This document shows positions 29,302-39,018 of a stretch of 64,000 bases of DNA, piece after piece. Under the pieces are notes generated by a model. That model searched no databases and was not told the DNA's origin. It saw nothing but the letters and a program-made list of their open reading frames with translations. Made by a program: the position numbers and the translations under genes. Each line of letters begins with the position of its first letter. Within the stretch, counting starts at the first letter, position 1. Source of the stretch: Lepidostoma basale (Eukaryota; Arthropoda; Insecta; Trichoptera; Lepidostomatidae); the NCBI GenBank assembly GCA_022606425.2, contig JAHDVF020000016.1:2014501-2078500 (forward strand). Direction: 5' to 3'.

Positions 29302-29994
29302 CAAAATATATTTATGTATGAACATTTAAGTCTGAATGTTACATACAAAACTTTTCTAATAGTCACTTGTACGAAGTAACGCCACAGACGTCTCAAATCG
29401 TTCTTATATTGATCTTATCCATTATACCATAGAGGAAAACTCTAGATAAATTCTTTCCGCAAACTCTGGAATATCTCTTTGCTGACTCGTCAATTATTCT
29501 ACACGTGGGATTATATATTATGTTCTCCTTGACACACATATTTAGAAGCGTGGGAGTGTCGTTAACGTGAATACATGGAAATCTACATTACGTGTTAAGT
29601 ATTTATAATAATATTTAATGTTGTGGAAAAAATACTTTTCATAAAAGCTTTATTATGTTATTTTAATTATTTATTATATATTTTTTTTTTAATGGTGTAT
29701 ACGCGGAGCATAAAATAAATAGACAATATCGCACGCTTAATAGTAAACTGACCGATTATGGTTTAGGTCATAATTGAGTTAACATTAGACAGAGGCTTGT
29801 GTTAACGCTATCCATCGTTTTGCGTTAAAATTAAGTCGAAATTCCGCTAATTGATATCCATTACACTATATCGATATTTTTCATTCGTACTTGTTATTCG
29901 ACTGTTTTTGTAAAAACACCGACTCATGTCACATTGAGCAAAGCTTGCTTTGTGAGATAAGCCAGTGTTCTATTAAGCGTGCGATATGTGCACC
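29302..29994. other. No recognisable gene
   Basis: AT-rich; nothing assignable. The last ~60 bases lead into an S copy. Confidence 0.45.
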
Positions 29995-30262
29995 ATCTAA
30001 AAAGAACACTTTGTGTTGAATAATTTTTATTTTGTTTTTTTTTTTTTTTATATCATTGTATTTTATATGATTTGTTTTAGATTTCTTTTGTGGATGTTGT
30101 ACGATCGAAGTATGCACGGGAGATGCCTATTGGTGGCGATGAGGTTTGCAACCCATCACACCGCGTCTCCCGCGGGGCGAAAAGAGAAGGATGGAGTGCC
30201 GCATCGGTTAAAGTGTGACAGTCCATTCTTTCTGCCTACTCTTTCGGGGTGACGGCGTGATG
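29995..30262 (+). mobile_element. S-family copy
   Basis: Starts at 'gcaccatctaaaaagaacac' and contains the hairpin core and B-box-like GGTTTGCAACCC. It ends in the RTE-A-like segment (cggggtgacggcgtgatgg) with the GTTA tail lost. Confidence 0.85.
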
Positions 30263-30284
30263 GTCGGGACGGGAGATGGCGATT

Positions 30285-30584
30285 ATTTGATCGTGCCACG
30301 TTTTCTTCGGTCTTTCTCTATTTCTAGTTCATAAAGTGTACATTTTAAACAATATTTTTTAATTTATTATTCCCATGTGTCCAAACAATCTTAATGATCA
30401 TTTCATTATTATGTTCATAACACTTTCATTCGCATGGCATTCATTTCTAGAATTTTGATTCGACACCGCATCATACACAAATTTCCACATATTCGTCTAA
30501 GAGATCTCATTTCTACTGCATATATTCTACTTTAATCCTTCTTTTGCCAGTCCCATGCTTCAATGGCATACATAAAACAGTATC
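30285..30584 (-). pseudogene. RTE-A LINE fragment
   Basis: The reverse complement gives AWDWQKKD-like, VEMRSLRRICGN-like and MN.IMK.. blocks, then the RNRERPKKTWHDQI-like segment. It lacks the C-terminal end. Confidence 0.75.
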
Positions 30585-30595
30585 AAATAAATCTA

Positions 30596-30807
30596 CGGAG
30601 TCGAGGCAGATCGAGGAAAACATGGCATGACCAAATTAATCAAATTTTAGAGGTTGGTCATTTTAGAAGTCGGAAGAATCGACGTGCGTGTATGACTCGC
30701 TGTATGAATGTAAAGGAATCTACAAAGGTGTGCCAGGATAGAGTAGTGTGGCGGTCGATTCTCTCTGCCTACCCCTGCGGGGAAACAGCGTGATAGTTTG
30801 TTGTTGT
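30596..30807 (+). pseudogene. RTE-A2 LINE, 5'-truncated insertion
   Basis: Encodes RSRGRSRKTWHDQINQILEV and then RKNRRACMTRCMNVKESTKV and SAYPCGETA. Short (GTT)n tail. AAATAAATCTA occurs at 30585-30595 and 30808-30818 as target duplication, inside an older RTE-A copy. Confidence 0.9.
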
Positions 30808-30825
30808 AAATAAATCTATATTTAT

Positions 30826-30960
30826 TCACCTCGTGAGGAGTCGGAGAAATCAACGTGAGTATATGACACGATTATGAATGTTAAGGAATCGAGGAAAGAA
30901 CAGTGCGGTCCATTTTTTCTGCCTACCCCTTCGGGGAGACGGCGTGATGGATATTTAGTA
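30826..30960 (+). pseudogene. RTE-A LINE end
   Basis: 'gtgaggagtcggagaaatca' through the terminal codons (cccttcggggagacggcgtg), with deletions in the EEAR..C region. Confidence 0.75.
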
Positions 30961-31844
30961 AGTTAAAATGATTCCTTTTTCTTGTATCAAATAAATTAGA
31001 AATCTTCTTCTTCGTTATGCCAATGTCAAAATAGTTCTGTAGGAATGATTCAATCCTTTTCCAAGAGAGACACACTAGTCTGAGAGATCTCATTTTCTTT
31101 ATATCTTTGTAACTAAATGTATAAAATAATGCGCATGCATAAAAAAAACTGTGTAGATCGGTAATTTCTTGAGTAATTAAATACTCAAATAATCTATGGT
31201 AAATCATGTTTTCAAAAATAATAAAATAAAATAAATCCTACCCATTCCTATACTCTCCGATAACTGTGCGTCAGCTTCCACTTTGTAAAATTCAATTTTC
31301 ATTTTTTCACTTCCATTTGGATTATAATTAATCTTTAAGCCTTGCTACTGCAGTCTCTTTGTTCAATATCACGTAATCCCCAACAGAAGATTGAGCTATA
31401 GCAACGCGAGCAACCAATCAGCGGTCGAAGGCTAATCCCCTATCGGCTAACGGGTGTAATAATTTAACTTTTTCAATATGGCCAGATTTATGAAAACTGT
31501 ATTGAAGGGGGTTAGAACGAGAGAGAGTCTTTCAACTGAGAAAAATGATGCAATATGAATCCGTGGTGTTAGCCAGATGCGCTAAAGAGTTGTGCGCACA
31601 ATATTCATTTCAAGATGGCGTCACTTATCTGCGCAAAATGATTAAACGCTTCGTATTAAAATAACAATACAGTATAAATAAATAAATAAAATTTTGTAAG
31701 TAATAAACACCACTCATTATTGGGAAAAAGTCTGTCCGAGGAGTTGAGTTCAGAGGTGGCGGTAATAATCTGCGCAAAGTGATCCATTATCGATTTTAAA
31801 ATGGTGGCGAAAGCTGCGCAATATGGATCAGTGCGTCGCTAGCA
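30961..31844. other. No recognisable gene
   Basis: Includes an antisense frame at 30923-31207 judged to be chance, and two phrases sharing 'tctgcgcaaaatgat/aagtgat' near 31630 and 31770 that may be a very decayed repeat. Confidence 0.45.
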
Positions 31845-32045
31845 ATACAATTTTTAATTTTTATTTTAATTGTATCTCAATAGAGACGAAGACGTAAACT
31901 GGAAACTGAACATGGATGATCAAGGTGTTTACAGGACTTATGACCTGTCATTGGTTGGGTTAAGCGCACGCTTTATGTAATTACAACATTCCCCATTCCA
32001 CCTTTGTTATTGTGATCATGCATGACAAATTTTTGGAAGTCTCCC
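31845..32045 (+). repeat. X-family repeat, 3'-truncated
   Basis: Closest to the 24.5-kb copy ('aagtgttt'-type spacing, 'gatcaaggtgtttacaggac'). It ends after 'gacaaatttttggaagt'. Confidence 0.75.
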
Positions 32046-32394
32046 GCGTATCATGCGAAGCGACTAATAAACGTATATTATAGTCATTTTCATCGATTTT
32101 TTATTCCCAAATAATGTTTTTAATGCCAACTCAAAAAATATACCACACATTTATTTTCAAAGCTATAGAAAATAGAATTCAAAATAGAATTTTGCAACGT
32201 AATTTTACTTAATATTTTTGTTATAAACATACAATTAAAATAACGATAATAACCATTCAAAAAAAAAATTTAATGTACAATATATTCAGTTACAGTGATT
32301 CCACTTATATGCATAAGTGAGATTAACTAAACATTAATATAGGTATAAAAAAATATATAAAAATTATTATGCACAATGAAGTCTTCTACCATGA
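32046..32394. other. No recognisable feature
   Basis: AT-rich and unassigned. A P1-flank block follows at 32398-32452. Confidence 0.4.
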
Positions 32395-32456
32395 AATTTT
32401 AGATAATCCATTGTTTTGGCGGAAACACTTGGATATTTCAACATTATTAATCATCT

Positions 32457-33056
32457 CCATCTAACCATCACGCCATCTCCCTGAAAGGGTAGGCAGAAAG
32501 AATGGACTGTCACACTTTTACTGATGCGGCACTCCATCCTTCACTTTTCGCTCCGCTGGAGACGCGGTGTGATGGGTTGCGAACCTCATCGCCACCAATA
32601 GGCATCTCCCGCGCACACTTTGATCGTGCAACACCCACAAAATAAATCTAAAATAAATAATATAAAATACAATGATATAAAATAAAATAACAAAATAAAA
32701 ATAATTTAAAACAAAATGTTATTTTTAGATGGTGCACATATTGTCTATTTAATTTATGTTCCACGAATCCACCGTTTTTTTAATTTAGCACATAATGTAA
32801 TAACACATAATGTTTTTTTCGATGTTGCACATGTTGACATGGACGATCCGGACTTTTGTGTTTATTTAATTTATGTTACACGTATCCACCGTTTTTTAAA
32901 TTAGCTGTAATTAGGCACTTAACCAGCAAGAACTTTGAAATAATATTGAAGGAATTATTCAAATTGTCATTGGAACAAATGAAAAATTTTTTTTTACACC
33001 TGTCAAAATTCTTTATAAAAACGATAAAACTAATATAATTTTAACAGCAAAACATT
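32457..33056 (-). mobile_element. S-family element, long copy
   Basis: Colinear (on the minus strand) with 16990-17560: RTE-A-like end, hairpin core, 'gatggtgcac' block, the two 'ccaccgttttt' segments and the 5' block to 'aacattaacatt'. This confirms that the long form at 16.8 kb is a real unit and not two unrelated repeats. Confidence 0.8.
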
Positions 33057-33096
33057 AACATTATTAATTGTTTCAATAAAAAAACTTTGTTGTAAA

Positions 33097-33185
33097 AGAG
33101 GTATGCCAGGACAGAGCATTGCGGCGATCCATCCTCTCTGCCTACCCCTCCGGCGAAATGGCGTGATGCTTAGTTAGTTAATTAA
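33097..33185 (+). mobile_element. RTE-A 3' end inserted in P1
   Basis: Only the last ~90 bp (AGGTATGCCAGG to GTTAGTTA). 'aaaactttgttgtaaa' to the left and 'aaaactttgttataaa' to the right form a target duplication in P1 sequence. Confidence 0.8.
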
Positions 33186-33189
33186 AAAC

Positions 33190-33355
33190 TTTGTTATAAA
33201 TATCACAATCGATTATATTTTGTCGCGACAGCTGTTTTGCTAACTGATGTTAGCATCGTCAGGTCTTACAATCAACTCCAGTTGATTGTAAAATGCTAAC
33301 ATCTGTTAGCGAAACCGCTATCGCGACAAAATGTAATCAATTGTAAAGTTTATTT
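33190..33355. mobile_element. P1 foldback
   Basis: Arms contain TTTGTCGCGACAGCTGTTTTGC and its partner. Core CTGACGA on the minus strand with hairpin GCTAAC/GTTAGC but AAAAC in place of GAAAC. The plus strand keeps GCGAAACCGCTATCG but has lost the CTGANGA. Confidence 0.75.
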
Positions 33356-33895
33356 ATTTAAACATGAAATTGAAAAAAAATCATTATTTTATTAAACCTA
33401 CAATAAGATGTGAAATAGTCCACGATTATGGCGGTGTGAACTCTCCCTGTTTACGCAATATTCATCAATTTTATGTAAATCCTCGCAATAGCCTTCATAA
33501 TTTCATTTCGCATCCCTTCCGACTCTTTGAACTCTGAAATTCTTTCCCGAATATTTATCTCCACAAAGAGGGAACAAGCCACATCTTTAAGCTGTTCTTA
33601 AACCCTTCCTTGTCTTTATAATTATATCTCCTCAATAAATTCGGGATAGATTTAACCGCGCAACTGATTAAATTTCCGTATCTCATTTAAAGCGAGCCGT
33701 TTTCGAAACTAATTAAGAAGAATGCCCACTTTTGTTTTGTTAAGATTTTGGATTATTGACGTCACAATATTAAGACTGATGGAGCTGAAACTTCTTGTTT
33801 TATTACATTATTTGTTCAACTGAACTTCGCTTAAATACTTACACTGCAGACTAACGATGTTCCACTCCTAATGCGGAAGGAAAACTCGTTAACAT
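33356..33895. other. No recognisable feature
   Basis: Unassigned, possibly unique DNA. Confidence 0.45.
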
Positions 33896-34310
33896 TTAAA
33901 ACTCCTGATAAGATACAATAACTTCTTCGAAGGAGTAGGCAGAGAGAATGGACTGCCACACTACTCGATTATTATACTCATCACTAGTAGTGGCGGTACT
34001 ACCATAAAAGCCCAAAAGCCCGCCTTGCGTAATAAATTTTGAATCAAAACCTCCAAATCTAAAAAAATCGTGCCTCCGCATAAACCTACAATCTGCCAAA
34101 TTACATTTAAACAATGCTCCCATCAAACGTAAGAGGAATAGCCACAAGAGCTGAATCTTTGCAAGCCAGAAGAGGTTTTGATTCAAAATTTCTTACGCAC
34201 GCCGGGCTTCTGGGTTTCTATGGCAGTACCGCCATTGCTCAATAGCTTCCTCAACATTAATACAGCGAGTCATACATGCAGGTCCATTCTTCCGACTTCT
34301 AACATGGTAA
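33896..34310 (-). pseudogene. RTE-A2 LINE fragment split by a MITE
   Basis: Terminal codons (33906-33970) and the CMN/RACMTR region (34240-34310) are on either side of a 244-bp palindromic element. Confidence 0.7.
33991..34234. mobile_element. MITE with long terminal inverted repeats
   Basis: Ends TGGCGGTACTACCATA and its near-complement TATGGCAGTACCGCCA. The inverted arms extend about 65 bp (GCGTAATAAATTTTGAATCA and partner). The element is 244 bp and non-coding. The target duplication is not clear, so the superfamily is unknown. Confidence 0.8.
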
Positions 34311-34690
34311 CTAACTAACTAACCATCACCCTGAAAGTGTAGGCAGAAAGAATGGACTGCCACACTTTAAGCGATGCGGCACTCTATCCTTCTCTTTTCG
34401 CCCCGCGGGAGACGCGGTGTGATGAGTTGTGAACCTCGTTGCCACTAATAGGCATCTCCCGCGCACACTTCGATAGTCCAACATCCATAAATAATATAAA
34501 ATAATAAAATAACATAATAAAAATAATTTAACACAAAACTTTTAGATGGTGCACATATTATCTACTTAATTTATGTTCCACGTATCCAAAGTTTTTTTTT
34601 AATTAGCAGTAATTAGGCGCTTAAAACTAACCAACACCAGCAAGAACTTTAAAATAATATTGAATAATATTGTTCATGTCAATTTCTGTT
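34308..34690 (-). repeat. S-family repeat
   Basis: GTTA-type tail, RTE-A-like end with an 8-bp deletion, core, 'gatggtgcacatattat' block and 5' part to 'aataatattgaataat'. Confidence 0.8.
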
Positions 34691-35315
34691 CAAAATTAAC
34701 ATGTCCAAGACAGTAGACCTACGAGTGTCTACAAATGTCTCCACCCTAATCTTGCTCCAAGGTGTCCCCCTTGTGACCATGACTAGCTTTTGCTACCTCG
34801 GTAGTATGATAGCAGGCTCGGGAGGTGCGGAGGAAGATGCAGCCAGCAGACTTAACAAGGCAAGGGGAACATTCGCTATGCTTCGCCCTGTATGGCGTTC
34901 CAGTATCATTTCAAAAAAGCTCCATATATTCAGCAGTAGCGTTAAAAGCGTAAAGAGAGCGCAATAGGCTGGAGGCGTTTGAGATGTGGACCTACGACTA
35001 ATTGCCCATGTTTCATGGAAGGACCACGTTACAAATAAGGATGTTCTCAGCAGATTTAAAGAGAACAGGCGCATATTGAACACCATAGCGGAGAGGCGCG
35101 CGAGATAGATTGGTCATGTGTTGCGACACGATTATTTCCTGCGTGATATTGGAGGGAATGGTCGAAGGATCGATTGGCAGAGGACAATCTCGCCAGGAGT
35201 ACCTAGACCAGATCTGCACCTCCTAAGGGGAGTTGAAAAGAGTTGCCGAGGACCGAGCGGATTGGAAGAAAACATGCATCGCCTTGCTGCAAACGAATCT
35301 TTAGATTGAGACCAG
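34691..35315 (+). pseudogene. RTE-like LINE 3' region (H)
   Basis: First frame (34701-34967) encodes FCYLGSMIAGSGGAEEDAAS, RLNKARGTFAMLRPVWRSS and ISKKLHIFSSSVK. Later frames give MWTYD..PMFHGRTT-like, then ERRARIGHVLRHDYFLRD-like and WKKTCIALLQTN-like residues. This is the YLGS...W to GH..R.. order of RTE-like C-terminal regions, a subfamily seen once here. At least two frameshifts. Confidence 0.75.
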
Positions 35316-35799
35316 AGAAGAAGTTTTGTAACTTTTTTGATATTTTTAACCGATAGACGAGTTTGAGACGAGTGTATTAATATATTATCAAATATTTTGT
35401 TAAGTTTTCATATACTCGTATATCATTGATTTACGATATTTGTCATAGTTAAGTAACAAAATTAATTAGGAATATTTGATATATCATTAAACTTACTTTC
35501 AAACATGTTGCTTGACAGTTAGTGGCATAATCTAGTTTCCCCTATCGAGGGTGAAGCTCGCCCTAATATTAGAACTGATAGAAGTGACTCCTCGTATATT
35601 CCGCCATCTACCTGGATCTATATTTTAACACGGCAGGTTTGAACCGAAGCTTCCCGAAGCTCGAAAAGTTTGTAATACGGTAGTTGGGTGTCGGAGGATG
35701 CGTTTATCATGCAAGTCTTGGGGGTACGTAACTTGGAACTTTCGACTAAACTTTTAACAGTCAGGCACGTAATTTTTCAACTAGAAAATTAAGCAATAT
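35316..35799. other. No recognisable feature
   Basis: Unassigned. Confidence 0.45.
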
Positions 35800-36290
35800 T
35801 TTAACTAACTAACAATTCAACTAAATAACAAATCATCACGCCACCTCTCCAAATGGGTAGAAATATATCATAAACCGAAACACTATTCTTTCCTGACACA
35901 CCGACATACTTCTCTCTATCTCTCAACATTCATACATCGCTTCATATACGCACATCGATTTCTTCGATTCCTCGCGTGACCGACATTTCATATTTGATTT
36001 ATTTCATCATGCCACGTTTTCCTCGGTCTTCCTTTATTTCTATTTTCGTTAACGTTGTTTACGTATATTTTCTTTTCCATTATTTCTTTATTCATTCTTT
36101 CCATGTGTCCAAAGCATCTTAATGATCCTATCATTATTTTGTTCATAACACAATATCATTCGCACTGCATTCAATTCTTTCATTTGACACTATCATAAAC
36201 AGATTAAATGCACATTCGTCTAAGAGATCTCATTTCTACTACATTTATTCTACTTTCATCCTTTTTTGCCATTATATATAGTATTTAAAA
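35800..36290 (-). pseudogene. RTE-A LINE 3' end
   Basis: GTTA-type tail (interrupted), terminal codons with deletions, then the reverse-complement RTE-A body up to the KKDESRINVVEMRSLR-like region. Several stops. Confidence 0.8.
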
Positions 36291-36454
36291 TGTTTTATGC
36301 TTATGCGATACCAAAATTATCTTTGAATATTATTTAACTTTTTATCATTCCATTAGCATTATTATTTTTGACTCTTTAAAATATTTTGTTTGTATTAGTT
36401 TAACTACGATTTCAATTAATTAATATATACTGCTAATTCTTCTAATAAGAAATT

Positions 36455-36689
36455 CGCAAATCCTACAAAATTAAAGACATAGTGAGATGGAATAGACAGA
36501 GAAGACGATTCTGGAGGGACCACATCGAGAGAATGAACCCAGCGAGAATTCCTAAGATCGTGAAGAACGAAACTCCAGAGGGCCGTCGACCACCAGGAAG
36601 ACTACCAAAGAGATGGAGAGAAGGCTGGTCGCCTTCATCACAGGAAGAAAGTTGATATCCTGCATAAACAGATCGCAAGATCAACAATC
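36455..36689 (+). pseudogene. RTE-E LINE 3' end
   Basis: Encodes KIKDIVRWNRQRRRFWRDHI, ERMNPARIPKIVKNETPEGR and RPPGRLPKRWREGW. This is the W..HI.RM / GRRP.GR..RW layout of an RTE-like terminus. It runs into a very long GAA array. Confidence 0.85.
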
Positions 36690-36720
36690 AGAAGAAGAAG
36701 AAGAAGAAGAAGAAGAAGAA

Positions 36721-36752
<32 letters not shown>

Positions 36753-36874
36753 AGAAGGAGATGGAGAAGAAGACGAAGAAGAAGAAGAAGGAGAAGGAGA
36801 AGGTGATGAAGAAAAAGAAGAAGAAGAAGAAGAATAAGAAGAAGAAGAAGAAGGAGAAGGTGATGAAGAAGAAG

Positions 36875-36906
<32 letters not shown>

Positions 36907-36912
36907 GAAGAA
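36690..36912 (+). repeat. (GAA)n microsatellite grown from a LINE tail
   Basis: About 220 bp of GAA with GGA, GAC and GAT variants. It directly continues the 3' end of the RTE-E copy, whose relatives carry only 2-5 GAA units. The acidic and serine-rich frames across it are translation artefacts. Confidence 0.95.
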
Positions 36913-37219
36913 ATAAAAATAGAGGACCCGAATGTGGCCGTTATAGATATTTTGTTCATCTCCTTATGTATCTCAGTGTACCCGACCTAGCATTGTATAG
37001 CGGAGCACATAGTGGCAGAAGTTGATAGCGCCGAGTTATCGACTGGCGGAACTTTACCGAAACTCATTAACCAGCAGTGATTAAGGCATTTAGGAAAGCC
37101 ATTCCACCCGCTACTGGCAAACGGCGCTCCGTGCCTCCGCGTGAGTGCTAAAAGTTTTTTTTTTAACTATGAAGTAATGTTAAAATACATTTTATAAATT
37201 TAAATAAGTACAAAAATTT
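36913..37219. other. No recognisable feature
   Basis: Unassigned. Confidence 0.4.
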
Positions 37220-37535
37220 ATTTTTCCTTCTCAGCCTATTCCCGTCCACTCCTGGACAAAGGCCGCCTCCATTCTCTCCCATGTCACTCTGTTCTGTGCA
37301 GACTGCATCCAGGTTATTCCGACGTGTCTATTCAGATCATCCTTCCACCATAGTTGCAGTCGCCCTGCACTTCTCTTTGCCGTCCACGGTCTCCAAGTCA
37401 GTAGTCTTCTTGTCCATTTTTCATCTGAGTTTCTGGCTACGTGACCTGCCCATTGCCATTTTAGAGTCGCCACCCGGTGGATGATGTCAATGGCCATCGT
37501 TTTTTCTATCACCGTATCGTTTCTCTCATCTCTCA
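37220..37535 (-). pseudogene. RTE-B2 LINE 3' end
   Basis: An open frame of 101 codons on the minus strand encodes RNDTVIEKTMAIDIIHRVAT, GHVARNSDEKWTRRLLTWRP, WTAKRSAGRLQLWWKDDLNR and HVGITWMQSAQNRVTWERME. The best preserved B2 terminus here. Confidence 0.9.
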
Positions 37536-37555
37536 TCTGATGATCTCAGATCTCA

Positions 37556-37730
37556 CATCTGGGTCATATACTGCGTGGGGAAATGTACCACCTTCTCCAA
37601 CTGATACTGAGGGACGCCGAGTGGACGTGAGGGAGTGGACTGGCATCCGAAGTGTGGAGGAACTGTTCCGAGCGGCGCAAGACAGGAACAGGTTCGCCGA
37701 GGTGATAGCCAACGTTGGGGGGACCCGACA
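37556..37730 (+). pseudogene. RTE-C LINE 3' end
   Basis: After a decayed start the frame reads REWTGIRSVEELFRAAQDRN and RFAEVIANVGGT. It breaks off exactly at a PLE tail. Confidence 0.8.
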
Positions 37731-37764
37731 AACATGTTTCGGAACACAGACTTCCCTTCTTCAG
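37731..37764 (-). ncRNA. Hammerhead-like motif at the PLE terminus
   Basis: Minus strand: CTGAAGA core, extra A, stem II GGGAA/TTCC with a longer loop, GAAAC, AT, GTT. GTT is also an allowed NUH cleavage triplet. Two stem I pairs. Confidence 0.5.
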
Positions 37765-38012
37765 TGAAGGAATCAATGAATTTTAACAGTCAAACGAAAG
37801 AGAGTCATTACTTATACCATATACTAAATGACGAGTGAAAATGTAAGGGGTGGGAAATTAAATTTAGCGCCAGGGTAAATTGTTGTTTTGTTGGAATTAT
37901 GAGACAGGGGAAACAAATCAATTATGGGACTTGAAGCTAAGTTTACTTGGTTAATTATAATATCTTCGTTGTATTTAATGGCCTTTTTAATTTCTAAAAT
38001 TTCCAGATTATT
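37731..38012 (-). mobile_element. Penelope-like element 3' end: coding tail, UTR and hammerhead-like motif
   Basis: On the minus strand from about 38006 the frame reads TFNNLEILEIKKAIKYNEDI then IINQVNLASSP. The pattern LE..EI......N..LNxQ is what I expect after the GIY-YIG domain at the C-terminus of PLE proteins. About 150 bp further downstream the P2 hammerhead-like motif (37731-37764) closes the element. This is the key link between the palindromic P families and PLEs. Confidence 0.7.
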
Positions 38013-38268
38013 AAAAGTTCACTTCTTTCGACTGATGGCAAGTGCTGATAGCTGGTGCCCCCTGCCTCTGGTAATGCCGGTGGGGAGAGCAATCAAACTG
38101 CTAAACATGATCGCTTCGGAGATCGATGTCTTACATATTCGTGAAAGTACGTTCAGAAGACAAATACTCTTGACTATGGATAGTATCTTGTATTCCTAAT
38201 GTCGAACCATTTCTCATGCGTTCTTGGTATTATAAATTATATTTTACCTGTTCTCAATAGATGTCTAA
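38013..38268 (+). pseudogene. J LINE 3' end interrupted by a MITE
   Basis: Encodes LPLVMPVGRAIKLLNMIASE, IDVLHIRESTFRRQILLTM and ESILYS-like end, then 3' UTR. The UTR continues beyond the MITE at 38528. Confidence 0.85.
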
Positions 38269-38522
38269 AGGCCGTGCCACACTGTTTGAAACAAGCTCTC
38301 TACAGGGGTGACCTTGGTGGAGAGCTGTGGAGCCCACGGTTGGTGTAGCGTCCACATACTGTTGTAAACAAGCTCTCCACATATGGAATGCGTGTTTACC
38401 ATGCGTGGTAAACGGTGGATCCACACGCATACTATGCGCGTCCGTCCACAAAGTGTCTACACAGTTTTAAACCGCCGGTGGAGACCGATGTGGAGCTTGT
38501 TTAAAACAGTGTGGCACGGCTT
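38269..38522. mobile_element. MITE with GCCGTGCCACACTG ends, copy 1
   Basis: 254 bp, ends AGGCCGTGCCACACTGTTTG and the near-complement. It contains further nested inverted segments (caagctctccacat / atgtggagcttg). TCTAA on both sides (38264-38268 and 38523-38527). The J consensus has a single 'tctaa' at this point, which proves insertion. It does not code. Confidence 0.92.
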
Positions 38523-39018
38523 TCTAACTATAAAAATTATTTGTTTTTTTACCTCATGGTACACCTTTTTTCATCGAATTACTGCAAAGTAAGCTATATT
38601 CAATAAGAAAGTTGACCAAAATATCTTCCCAAAGTCTCTGATTGTGAGAAAATAATCTCTTAAGAAAAACATTTATTAATTGAGTAAAATCAACGTGACG
38701 TTAACTGGCCCCGAAAAGCGTAGGAGGCTGTTAGTTGACCGAAATAGCAGAAATACGTAATTTATATACAATTCGTAGTATACTAACTAGCTAACTAACT
38801 AACCATCACACCTACCTCCAAGGGGTAAGCAGAAAAAATGGACTGCCACAATTTGCTTTCCTGACATACTTCTCTCAATTCCACGTGTCATGCAGGCAGA
38901 TCGATATCTCCGACTCCTCACGTGGCCGACATTCAATATTTGATTGATTTGATCGAGCCACATCTTCCTCGGTCTTTCTCTAGTTTAAGTTCCATATACA
39001 TCATTAATCATCATCATA

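Noticed and set aside
33896..34186. 96-codon antisense frame as a membrane or secreted protein
   Set aside because: It crosses the MITE and its RTE-A2 junction, so it is a composite accident.
36613..36959. Poly-glutamate (plus) and poly-serine (minus) open frames
   Set aside because: They are translations of the GAA microsatellite; no start context or conserved flank supports a gene.
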